Source of the DNA: Myxococcales bacterium
GTDB taxonomy: Bacteria; Myxococcota_A; Polyangia; Haliangiales; Haliangiaceae
Direction of reading: 5' to 3'
Length of the DNA stretch: 64,000 bases
NCBI GenBank assembly: GCA_028287115.1
Contig: JAQBQF010000095.1
Coordinates: forward strand, 30,967-94,966
Both the position numbers and the translations under genes were made by a program. The notes below the pieces were generated by a model. That model was not told where the DNA came from and made no database searches. It was given only the letters and a program-made list of their open reading frames with translations. This document shows, piece after piece, positions 35,100 through 43,231 of this stretch; the stretch's first letter is position 1; each line of letters begins with the position of its first letter.

Positions 35100-36804
35100 T
35101 CACCGAAGACGGCGAGGTTGGATTGATCATCGCCGCCGCGACGCGCAACGCGAGCGTGACGATCGTCATCGTCGGGTTGTAACCGCTCGACGTCGGGAAC
35201 AATGATCCGTCACTGGCGAACAGATTGCCGATGTCCCAGAACTTGCCGTCCTTATCGGTGACGCTCGTCGTGGCGCTCGTGCCCGAGCGCAAGGTCCCCA
35301 TGATGTGCTGCGACTGCGGAACCGCATCGCGCGGCGCGATCGCCGTGTAACGCGCGCCGGCCGCCTGCAGGATATCCATGAGCTTCGGCTCGTAGAACTT
35401 GCCGGCATCGACTTCGAACGCGTGATTGTTGTAGGTGCAGCGCGCGACGGGAAGGCCGTCGAGATCGACGATCGCCGGGTCGAGGTCGATGCGGTTCGTC
35501 GCTTGCGGCGCATCTTCCGCTTGTACGACGAGGATCATCACGCGATCGCGGCCCGGGCTCTGCCGCATCAGCGACTTGAACATCGGGCCATCCCAGCGTC
35601 CCGCGCGGAGCTGATTTAGGATTCGCGCGTAGAACGCCGCTTCTTGCAGCGGGAGACCACCGCCGCTGATCTCGACGATGCCGCCGAGCGGCCGATTCGG
35701 ATCGTTCGGCACGCCTCGAAAATCAGCGAAGCCGCTATCGACGGTGCGGCCGCGATAGCCATGCACGCGCTCTTCGAAGATCCCGAGCGCGATCGTCTGA
35801 TAATGAAACATGAGATTCCGGCCGACCATGCCGCTCGAGTTGCCGAGCCCGGCCGGATCAGAGAGGAACAGCAGGCGCGCATCTTCGATCGGACTCGCTG
35901 CAAGGACGTAACGATCGGCGGTGAAGCTGACCGGCGTACCCGACGGATCGATCGCGGACACCGACGTGATCGCGGTCTTCGTGGCGTTCGTCACGAGCTT
36001 GACGACGCGTGTCTCCGCGTGGAGCTGGCAATTGCCCGACAAGAGCGCCTTGCGCAGCATCGTCACCGCCGTCGAGCCCTTCGCGTTCGTCGGGCACGGA
36101 TAGCCCGAGCAGAAGCCGCAGTTCACGCACGCGGGTCGCCCGTCGTACGGGATCGAGTTCACCGCCGTCGGATACGGAAACATCGTGTAACCGAGCTGCG
36201 CGAGCCCCCGACCGACGACCGTGCTGCCGTAGCTCGCGGTTCCCGGCGGAATTGGATAGTCCGTGCTGCGCGGGCCCTCGAACGGGTTCGCGCCTCGCCG
36301 GCCCTGTACGCCGAGCAAGCGCTCCCCCCATGCGTAGAACGGCTCGAGCTCGGTGTACTGGATCGGCCAATCCGCGAAGCTCGCGTTCGGGACGGTCAGC
36401 GTCGTCCCGAGCTGGAAGTCGACCGGATCGAAGCGCGGCATCTTCAAATCCGCATGCAGGCAGCCGCCGCCGACCGTCTTCGGCAGCGCCTGGACGTTGC
36501 CGGTGAGCGCGTCGATTCGATCGCCGTCTCCGGGGCTGGTGCGCCACGTTCGCGGCTCGAGCGTGTCGTTCGTCTCGATGAACTTGCGCCGATCGGTCTT
36601 GAGCTCGTCGTTCGAGAAGCGCGCGATCGGCTGCTGCGCCGGATCATCGATGAAGTCGAGATGACACGGCCCGGCTTCGAGCACGAGGACCTTGAGCCCA
36701 TTCGCGGCGAGCACGTACGCCATCGGTCCACCGCCGGCGCCCGATCCGATCACGCACGCGTCGAAATGCGTCAGCGAGGTGTTGCCGTAGACGGTCTTCC
36801 TCAC
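35092..36804 (-). CDS. GMC-family flavin oxidoreductase
   Basis: 570 residues from GTG 36802-36804 (GTGA overlap with the upstream subunit, GGAGG six bases before). FAD-binding IGSGAGGGPMAYVLA near the N-terminus, the Cys-rich CVNCGFCSGYPCP, SPIEDARLLF, and the C-terminal HIMGTLRSG and SGYNPTMTIV motifs of GMC dehydrogenases such as gluconate 2-dehydrogenase large subunits and cholesterol/alcohol oxidoreductases. It has no signal of its own, so it is probably exported with the Tat-signal-bearing small subunit encoded just upstream. No cytochrome c subunit gene follows. Substrate unknown. Confidence 0.9.
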   Translation of the reverse strand: MRKTVYGNTSLTHFDACVIGSGAGGGPMAYVLAANGLKVLVLEAGPCHLDFIDDPAQQPIARFSNDELKTDRRKFIETNDTLEPRTWRTSPGDGDRIDALTGNVQALPKTVGGGCLHADLKMPRFDPVDFQLGTTLTVPNASFADWPIQYTELEPFYAWGERLLGVQGRRGANPFEGPRSTDYPIPPGTASYGSTVVGRGLAQLGYTMFPYPTAVNSIPYDGRPACVNCGFCSGYPCPTNAKGSTAVTMLRKALLSGNCQLHAETRVVKLVTNATKTAITSVSAIDPSGTPVSFTADRYVLAASPIEDARLLFLSDPAGLGNSSGMVGRNLMFHYQTIALGIFEERVHGYRGRTVDSGFADFRGVPNDPNRPLGGIVEISGGGLPLQEAAFYARILNQLRAGRWDGPMFKSLMRQSPGRDRVMILVVQAEDAPQATNRIDLDPAIVDLDGLPVARCTYNNHAFEVDAGKFYEPKLMDILQAAGARYTAIAPRDAVPQSQHIMGTLRSGTSATTSVTDKDGKFWDIGNLFASDGSLFPTSSGYNPTMTIVTLALRVAAAMINPTSPSSVIT

Positions 36805-37550
36805 GATGCCCTCCCGCCGAGCACCTGGATCACGAGCGCGAGCAGGTCGCGAACATCCTGGGTCATCGGCTCGGGCTCGCTCGGGTTCGCTGTCGAGAAC
36901 GGCGCCTCCGGTCGCTCGACGTGCGCGGTGCCATTCCACTGGGTGTAGCCGAGCGGCTGACTATCGCCCTCGAAGTGGATCAGCTTCCACCCCGCCAGGT
37001 CCGGGTTGCCGCCGTACTCGGGCGCGGCGAACGCGGCCTCGGTGACGAGATCGATCACGAGCGTTCGGAACGGATCCGGCTGCGCATTGAAGATCCGGAC
37101 ATAGTCGGCGTGCGAGAGCTCGCCATTCGCCGACATCCGAGCTGCCGCGATGCCGTCCACCAGTTGCTGCTTGATGTCGACCACCGCCTGCCGCCACGCC
37201 TTGTCCGCAACGCGATCGAGCTCGATGAAGTTTGCGAAGTCATTCGGCGGCGTGCTCGCGCCGGGCAACGGATTGCGATCCGAGAACGGTCCGCCCGCGA
37301 AGATCTTCGGTGCGCCGGTGGCGTCGAACGCCGTCAGCAGCGTCTCGATGTACGCGACCGCGCCGAGCTTGGAACCGCCCGGCGTATCGTCCTCGGGGAT
37401 CACGACGTCGGCAAACCCGTTCAACATCGCGAGCTCGCCGGCGGTAAACACCCGGTCACCGTCGTTGGAGCCGCACCCGGGGATGGTTGCGAGGGCGGCA
37501 ATGCCACCCATGAAGCGAATCAGCTCGCGGCGAGTCAGCGACGGCACCAC
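36801..37550 (-). CDS. Gluconate 2-dehydrogenase subunit 3-like protein with Tat signal
   Basis: 249 residues from GTG 37548-37550 (a GTG at 37547 is next to it). The N-terminus, LTRRELIRFMGGIAALATIPGC, combines a twin-arginine motif with a lipobox-like Cys, so the protein is Tat-exported and may be lipid-anchored. The rest fits the gluconate 2-dehydrogenase gamma-subunit family (ELAMLNGFADVVIPEDDTPGG). These small subunits accompany GMC flavoproteins and allow their export as a complex. Overlaps the GMC gene by four bases. Its start is only 21 bases from that of the divergent MBL gene. Confidence 0.85.
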   Translation of the reverse strand: MVPSLTRRELIRFMGGIAALATIPGCGSNDGDRVFTAGELAMLNGFADVVIPEDDTPGGSKLGAVAYIETLLTAFDATGAPKIFAGGPFSDRNPLPGASTPPNDFANFIELDRVADKAWRQAVVDIKQQLVDGIAAARMSANGELSHADYVRIFNAQPDPFRTLVIDLVTEAAFAAPEYGGNPDLAGWKLIHFEGDSQPLGYTQWNGTAHVERPEAPFSTANPSEPEPMTQDVRDLLALVIQVLGGRAS

Positions 37551-37571
37551 AACGAACGTATCATCGGAAGC

Positions 37572-38999
37572 GTGTTTTCGACCACGTTTCTCGGCCACCA
37601 GGGGTGGCTGTTTCACAGCGAGAGAGCTGCGATTCTCGTCGATCCCCTGCTTCGCGATGACTTCGGGCACGCGCACGCGCTCGAGTACCGGGTGTTTCCG
37701 CCGCGCACCCTCGACTTCGACCGTTTTCCGAAACTCGATGCCGTCGTGCTGTCGCACGAGCATGACGATCACTTCGATGTTCCGTCGCTCGCGCTCCTCG
37801 ATCGCTCGATCCCGATTCATCTGTCGTCGCGATCGTCGATCGCAGCCTCCCAGATCCTGCGCGAGATGGGCTTCACCGTTCATCCGCTCGTTCCGGGCGT
37901 CGCGACGAAGCTCGGCGATCTCGAGATCATGCCGTTCTGCGGCGATCACGTGTCGACGAGCTCCGGCGACGAGTGGGACACGCTGCCGTTTCTGGTCCGT
38001 CACACCGAGGGCCACGGCAGCTTCTTTTCGATGGTCGACATTCCGATCACGCAGATGCACGTCGAGTGGGCGGCCGCCAAGGTGATGCGCCCCGGCCTTG
38101 TCGGCTGGACGAACAACGCCATGGACTGGAGCCACATGGCCGACTACCTGCGCGAGCGCGTCGAGGGCACGCAGCAATGCTTCGTCAACATGGGTGTTGG
38201 CCATAAGTTGATCAGCACGATCTGGGGCGCGCCGGCGGCGATGATGATGTGCGCCGGCGGCATGGCGTTCGAGGGCGATCGGCAGTGGCTCAACCAGCGC
38301 GTGTTCTGCGTCGACACCGAAGCCGTCTGCAAGATGATGGGGAACGTCTACAAGAAGGAGAAGTTCTACGCCGCCCTGCCCGGCCAAACGTTTCGGATGC
38401 AGGGCAACAAGCTCAAGTCGGTCGAGAGCTCGACGTCCTTCCTCACGACCGCGCCGGCGGACACGTGGCCCTCGCGCGGCAAGGCGCAGACTGAGGTGCG
38501 CGACTTCGCGCCCGCAACCGGGCGACGCGAGCTGCCGGACCTCGATCGTCTGCGCGCCGCTCTCGACGAGCTCGCACGCTCGATGGTCGGCGGTCCTCTG
38601 TTCAAGAGCCTGTTTTCGCTGCTCGCGCCCGAAGCACCGGATCGAAAGCTGACGTTCGCGTTCGTGCTGCGCAACGACCATGCGCCGATTGCCTTCGAGT
38701 ACGACCCGAACGCGTGCACGTTCCGCGACGGGATCGCCGACGAGCGCGCGTACCTCGCCGGCTTCGAGTGCTGGGCGAGTGACCTGCTCGCCGTGCTGTC
38801 CGGTGAGCTCGGACCGATCGCATTGTCGTTTGGACGCGCGAAGCTGTGGAATGCGCTTCCCGAGCGCTTCACGTTCGAGATCTTCGGCGAGCTCTATCGC
38901 ATGAGCCATCCGCTGCGCCGGCCCGCCGAAACGCTTCGCACGTATCAACGCCTGTGGGCCGGGGCTCGCGATACGAAGCCGCTCGTCGCGGGCAAGTAG
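37572..38999 (+). CDS. Metallo-beta-lactamase-fold hydrolase
   Basis: 475 residues from GTG 37572; the longer frame upstream runs across the divergent gene and is rejected. The N-terminal half is an MBL fold: FLGHQGWLFHS, ILVDPLL, and the metal motif VVLSHEHDDHFD. A later histidine (FCGDHVST) may complete the site. The C-terminal 200 residues have no clear match. Related to UlaG-like metal-dependent hydrolases; substrate unknown. Ends two bases from the convergent J-domain/TPR gene. Confidence 0.85.
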   Translation: MFSTTFLGHQGWLFHSERAAILVDPLLRDDFGHAHALEYRVFPPRTLDFDRFPKLDAVVLSHEHDDHFDVPSLALLDRSIPIHLSSRSSIAASQILREMGFTVHPLVPGVATKLGDLEIMPFCGDHVSTSSGDEWDTLPFLVRHTEGHGSFFSMVDIPITQMHVEWAAAKVMRPGLVGWTNNAMDWSHMADYLRERVEGTQQCFVNMGVGHKLISTIWGAPAAMMMCAGGMAFEGDRQWLNQRVFCVDTEAVCKMMGNVYKKEKFYAALPGQTFRMQGNKLKSVESSTSFLTTAPADTWPSRGKAQTEVRDFAPATGRRELPDLDRLRAALDELARSMVGGPLFKSLFSLLAPEAPDRKLTFAFVLRNDHAPIAFEYDPNACTFRDGIADERAYLAGFECWASDLLAVLSGELGPIALSFGRAKLWNALPERFTFEIFGELYRMSHPLRRPAETLRTYQRLWAGARDTKPLVAGK

Positions 39000-39000
39000 C

Positions 39001-40674
39001 CTACCGCGACGTCCGCTTCGTCCGATTCGATCCTTCGGCCTTGAGCCGCGCTTCGATCACGCGGACTTCGCTCTGCGCCTCGAGATGACCGGGCGCGAGC
39101 ACGAGCACTTCTTGAAAATGGCGGAGTGCTTCGGGATCGCGGCCGAGCATGCGTTCGACGCGGCCGAGATAGAAATGCGCGACCTCGGGCTTTTGCGACT
39201 TGTGGACGGCCTTTTCGAGCGCGCGGCGGGTTTCCTGCGCGACGGCGGTCTTGTCGGTCACGGCGCAGAACTGCGCCCACTTCATGATCGCGTAATAGTA
39301 GACGTCTTGCGGACACAGCTCGCATGCGCGGCGAAGGTCCGCGACCGCGCGTTCTGGCTGATCCGCACGCAGCGCTAGCTCGGCTCGGTGAAACGCCTCG
39401 GCTGCAAGCGTCTTGGGATCCATCTTCGGCGGCGCGGCCGTTTGCCGCTTCAGCGTCTCGATGTAATTGGGCCGTCGCGCAGGATCGGTCAGCACCGTGA
39501 ACGCGATCCCGACCTGCGCGAACAAGCTCTGTGCAGACATCAGCTCGTCGTCGATCCCGAGCTCGGCGAGCTTCGACGGCCGCAGATAGCGCGCGAGCTC
39601 GAGGTACGCGGCTCGCACCTCGTCGGCCGAAGCAAACAACGGCACCCCGAGCAACGTGAAGTGATCGACGCCCTGATCGAGGAGCGCACTCTTCTCGGTG
39701 ATCAGTGCCTCGACCTCTTGTACCGACAGGGGGCTCGGCCGAACCGTCGTCGCTTTGCCTTCGGAGAATGACTCGGTATACGTGCGCGGTCCGGTCGGCG
39801 TGCGAAATCGCGTGACGGTTGGCTCGCTCGGCGGCGGCGGCTCGGTGGACAGCATCGGCTCGCGACGCGTCGGCACCCTCGACACCGTCGGCTCGCGAGG
39901 CGTTGGCGTACGCGACATGATCGGATCACGTGGCGTGGGGGCGCGAGCGAGGGTCATCTGTGGCTCGGAGCGAGTCAGCGCGTCGCACGAAGCGAGCGCG
40001 TAGACCACCGCTTGCGCCGTTCGCGGATCGATCTCGCGATACGAAGCCTCGAGCTCCGGGAGGCTCGTGCCCGCTCGCAGCGCAGCGATGATCGGACGCT
40101 CGGCGTCGGTGAACCCGAAGCGCGCGAGGTCATCGAGCGCCTCGAGCTTCAGCACGAAGCGCGTGCCGAACTCACGCAGATCATCGGCGAGACGCTGCTC
40201 CGACAGGTTCATCCGCACGCCCATATAGATGACGTTACGGATGTCGAGCCGACTGTCCGTGACCGGCAGCGTGATTCGATCTTCGATCACGTAGTCGCCA
40301 CGATCGATGGAGAACGTCCGCGCTGCGCGTTGCGCGACTAGCCGATGCCGCAGCTTCGTCGACTGCTCGGCCGATAGCTTCGCGGTTTCGGCGACGACTT
40401 CGATCTCGTCGCGTGCGGGCGAGGCTTGGAGCTGCGCGACGAGCTCGCCGATCTGGCTCGAGTTGATCAGGTGGCTCGTGAGTGCAATGCGCGCGACGGA
40501 GTCGGCTGCCAGCGGCGAGGTCGCGGCGATCACGAGCCCGCCCGAAAAGGCGACACAGAATTGCTTGCCGTCTGCTCGTAAGGTCAGTTGCGCCGTGCGC
40601 GTCTCTAGACCGAGTGCACTCAGCGTTACTCCCCACGGCCGATCGGCGACCGTCCCATGTAGTGGCTGCGACAT
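39001..40674 (-). CDS. Degenerate J-domain / TPR protein with N-terminal DUF4388-like region
   Basis: 557 residues. The N-terminal 110 residues (FCVAFSGGLVIAATSPLAADSVARIAL) resemble DUF4388 domains of myxobacterial signalling proteins. Residues about 245-315 are a Pro/Arg/Thr linker built of near-repeats (TPRDPIMSRTPTPREPT). Residues about 335-415 form a J-domain-like helical pair (DHFTLLGVPLFASADEVRAAYLELARYL), but the HPD tripeptide that stimulates Hsp70 is absent. TPR-like helices follow to the end (AFHRAELALRADQPERAVADLRRACELCP). Such proteins are frequent in myxobacteria, often beside kinases; no activity is known. Cytoplasmic. Confidence 0.83.
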   Translation of the reverse strand: MSQPLHGTVADRPWGVTLSALGLETRTAQLTLRADGKQFCVAFSGGLVIAATSPLAADSVARIALTSHLINSSQIGELVAQLQASPARDEIEVVAETAKLSAEQSTKLRHRLVAQRAARTFSIDRGDYVIEDRITLPVTDSRLDIRNVIYMGVRMNLSEQRLADDLREFGTRFVLKLEALDDLARFGFTDAERPIIAALRAGTSLPELEASYREIDPRTAQAVVYALASCDALTRSEPQMTLARAPTPRDPIMSRTPTPREPTVSRVPTRREPMLSTEPPPPSEPTVTRFRTPTGPRTYTESFSEGKATTVRPSPLSVQEVEALITEKSALLDQGVDHFTLLGVPLFASADEVRAAYLELARYLRPSKLAELGIDDELMSAQSLFAQVGIAFTVLTDPARRPNYIETLKRQTAAPPKMDPKTLAAEAFHRAELALRADQPERAVADLRRACELCPQDVYYYAIMKWAQFCAVTDKTAVAQETRRALEKAVHKSQKPEVAHFYLGRVERMLGRDPEALRHFQEVLVLAPGHLEAQSEVRVIEARLKAEGSNRTKRTSR

Positions 40675-40848
40675 CGCTTCACAGAACGTGACCGATCACG
40701 TGCACAGAACGCAAGTGCGCTCGCACTCTCGGAATTCCTTGGTGAGCGGACTAACAGACTGCATCGGGCGTGAAGGGCCGATCCACTCGGTAAAGCCCGC
40801 ACGATCGCGCTTGAGTGCGAGACCGGGCTCGGGTATCACGCGCGCCTC

Positions 40849-41790
40849 ATGAACCGCTTTGTTAGCTTAGGACTCGTGATCGTCGCAGGCTGCGCGACCA
40901 CGGGCGATGCGTCGCAGACCGACGAACAAGGTGTCGGTAGCACCGTCTACATGAACATCCTCGATTTCAGCGGTACCAACGTCGATGCCTGGACCTCCGC
41001 GCGCCAGAAGCTCGACCAAGAGTTCAACGATCTCTGTGGCGATACGTTCTGCGGCGGCGATTACGCAAACCTCACGCCGCTCTCGCTGACCTGTTCGGTC
41101 ACGAGCAAGACCGGCAAGATCCACGATTGCGCGTGGACGTTTGCCGGCTCGCTCGCGGCGGTCGGCGCGAAGACGGCAACGATCTCGATCGATGCTCCCA
41201 CGTTCGAGTGCCACATCCAGCCGAAGACCACCGCGGCACATCTCGTCGATCTGCTGTCGAGCTCGACCGACGCGATTCACGTGCCCCTCCCCGGCACGAC
41301 CTCGATCTACGACGCGCTCGGCGACTGCTTCCAGCATCCGATCGGCAAGACCCCGGTCACGTTCGACCACGACCCGAGCCCGACGTACATCGACGCTGAC
41401 GTGTACTACACGACGTTCACGGGCCAACAGAAGTGGCTCTCCGCGAAGGCCGCGCTGGTTGCGGGCTTCGATCGCGTCTGCGGCGACACGTTCTGCGGCA
41501 GTGACTTTGGCGATCTGCGCTCGCTCGATCTCGTTTGTGCGATCACGAAGTCGTCGGGCAACGTGAAGAGCTGCGCGTGGGTGTTCGGCGGCAGCTACCC
41601 GTTCATCAGCTCGAAGACCGGCGCATTGAACGAGACCTCGAAATCATTCCGCTGCAACGTCGCCGTCAAAGGCACGCTGTCTCAACTGATCACGACGCTC
41701 ACCGCGCCGGGCACGGTCGATGCGATCCAGCGTCCGCTTCCCGGTGTCACCACGAGCGCTTACGACGCGCTCGGCGGCTGCTTGCCGTAA
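40849..41790 (+). CDS. Cys-rich lipoprotein with two tandem repeats
   Basis: 313 residues. The signal ends in VIVAGC (Cys15). The mature part holds two copies of one 130-residue module: LCGDTFCGGDYANLTPLSLTC... and VCGDTFCGSDFGDLRSLDLVC..., each with a CGDTFCG motif, a CAWxF strand and a closing C before PLPG[TV]T. The regular cysteines imply disulfides in each repeat, consistent with an extracytoplasmic location. Not a family I recognise; it may be lineage-specific to myxobacteria. Its stop overlaps the convergent WS/DGAT gene by 31 bases. Confidence 0.83.
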   Translation: MNRFVSLGLVIVAGCATTGDASQTDEQGVGSTVYMNILDFSGTNVDAWTSARQKLDQEFNDLCGDTFCGGDYANLTPLSLTCSVTSKTGKIHDCAWTFAGSLAAVGAKTATISIDAPTFECHIQPKTTAAHLVDLLSSSTDAIHVPLPGTTSIYDALGDCFQHPIGKTPVTFDHDPSPTYIDADVYYTTFTGQQKWLSAKAALVAGFDRVCGDTFCGSDFGDLRSLDLVCAITKSSGNVKSCAWVFGGSYPFISSKTGALNETSKSFRCNVAVKGTLSQLITTLTAPGTVDAIQRPLPGVTTSAYDALGGCLP

Positions 41791-43199
41791 GCGCGTTCGA
41801 GCTCACCGAGCGCTTCGCCGCAATACACCGCCATGCGCTGCAGGTGCGGCAGCGTGTCGCGACATCCGGTGAACCCGAAGCACACGCTCCCCGCGTAGCT
41901 GTTGCAGGTGATGTTGAGCGCCTGCCCGTGGACCGGAATCGACATCGGATACGGCGCTTCGAGGCGCGCGCCTCGGAAATACCGCGCCTCGTCGGGACCG
42001 GGCACGTTCGAGATCACGACGTTGAAGGTCGGCCTGAGGTGACCGGCGGTGCTCGGAATCATCTGCAGCATCGACGGCGCGGTGAGCAGCGCGCTGTACT
42101 GGAGGATCGCGGCCTTCGACATGCCTTGCAGCTGCTGCTTCGCGCGAGTCGTCGACGCGACGATCGTCGCGAGGCGCTCCGCCGGATCTTCGAGATCGGT
42201 CGCGAGCGTCGCCAGGATCGCGCCGACTGCATTGCCACCGCCAGCGTCATCTTTCGCGCGAATGCTGACCGGGAGCATCGCGACAAGCGGCGCCGCAGGT
42301 AGCGCGTCTCTCTCGAGCAAATAGCGCCGCAGGCTCGCCGCCGAAAGCGCGAGGATCACGTCGTTGAGTGTACCGTTGGCGGCTTTCGCGATCGCACGCA
42401 TGCGAGCTGTCTCGAGCTGCTGGGTCGCGAATCGGCGACTCCGGCTGATCCGCGCGTTGAGCACGCACTTCGGCGCTTCGAGGGGCGTCACGAGATCGTG
42501 ATCGCCGGAGCGCGACGATTGCACGATGTTTCTGATCGCGCGCACGACCGTCTTGGCCGCGCCGTATTGCTCGCGCACGGCCGCGAGGAGCTCTGGGAAA
42601 TGGACGCCGTTGAGGTCGTCGGGCCTCGGCTCGCGAGCAGGTTGCGGAATCGAGAAAAACAGCGGTCGCTCGCGGTCGTCCGGATCGGCAGACAACGCAT
42701 TCGCGAGGATGCGCATCGCGCTGTAGCCATCGATGAGCGAGTGATGAACCTTGACGTAGAACGCGAACCGGCCGCGCTCGAGTCCTTCGATCAGGTGCAG
42801 CTCCCACGGCGGCCGATGAAAGTCGATGTTGTTGCCGTGCAGCCTCGAGACGATGATGCCGAGCTCGCGCTCGTCACCCGGCGAAGGCAGCGCCGACCGC
42901 CGGACGTGATACTCGAGATCGATCTCGGGCTCCTCGATCCAGGCCTGCAGCGGATTCCACAGGACATCCGGCGTACGGAGTCGGAGATTCCACGGCCGGT
43001 ACACCGCGGCGCCCTGACGGATCTCATCCATCAGGTGCCGGAGATGATCCGGAGAGGCGTCCGGGGGTGGCGAGAACGGCATCAGCGCCGCGACGTGCAT
43101 CATCGTCTCGCGCGATTCGCCGTAAAGAAACATCGCATCGCTCGGCGAGAGCCGCTTCCCCGTCACCCTCAAGATCCTACCTGAATCCTTACGCGCCAT
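41760..43199 (-). CDS. WS/DGAT-type acyltransferase
   Basis: 479 residues from ATG 43197-43199. It has the catalytic motif HHSLIDG (in FYVKVHHSLIDGYSA) and the family's N-terminal SPSDAMFL, the ISNVPGP motif near residue 395 and the RPPWELHLIEG strand. These enzymes make wax esters or triacylglycerol from acyl-CoA and an alcohol or diacylglycerol. Storage lipid synthesis suits a myxobacterial lifestyle, but a bacterial homologue with this motif may have other acyl acceptors. Starts divergently from the histidine kinase at 43232, 32 bases away. Confidence 0.92.
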   Translation of the reverse strand: MARKDSGRILRVTGKRLSPSDAMFLYGESRETMMHVAALMPFSPPPDASPDHLRHLMDEIRQGAAVYRPWNLRLRTPDVLWNPLQAWIEEPEIDLEYHVRRSALPSPGDERELGIIVSRLHGNNIDFHRPPWELHLIEGLERGRFAFYVKVHHSLIDGYSAMRILANALSADPDDRERPLFFSIPQPAREPRPDDLNGVHFPELLAAVREQYGAAKTVVRAIRNIVQSSRSGDHDLVTPLEAPKCVLNARISRSRRFATQQLETARMRAIAKAANGTLNDVILALSAASLRRYLLERDALPAAPLVAMLPVSIRAKDDAGGGNAVGAILATLATDLEDPAERLATIVASTTRAKQQLQGMSKAAILQYSALLTAPSMLQMIPSTAGHLRPTFNVVISNVPGPDEARYFRGARLEAPYPMSIPVHGQALNITCNSYAGSVCFGFTGCRDTLPHLQRMAVYCGEALGELERAYGKQPPSAS

Positions 43200-43231
43200 T
43201 GGGCCACTGGAGTGGTAAGAAGCATTCCGCC

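Noticed and set aside
36921..37571. Upstream extension of the MBL hydrolase frame
   Set aside because: It is antisense to the Tat-exported subunit gene, has no MBL-like sequence, and homology starts at 37572.
36801..38948. A 715-residue minus frame spanning the dehydrogenase small subunit and beyond
   Set aside because: The upstream two thirds is antisense to the MBL hydrolase and has no domain; the Tat signal fixes the start near 37550.
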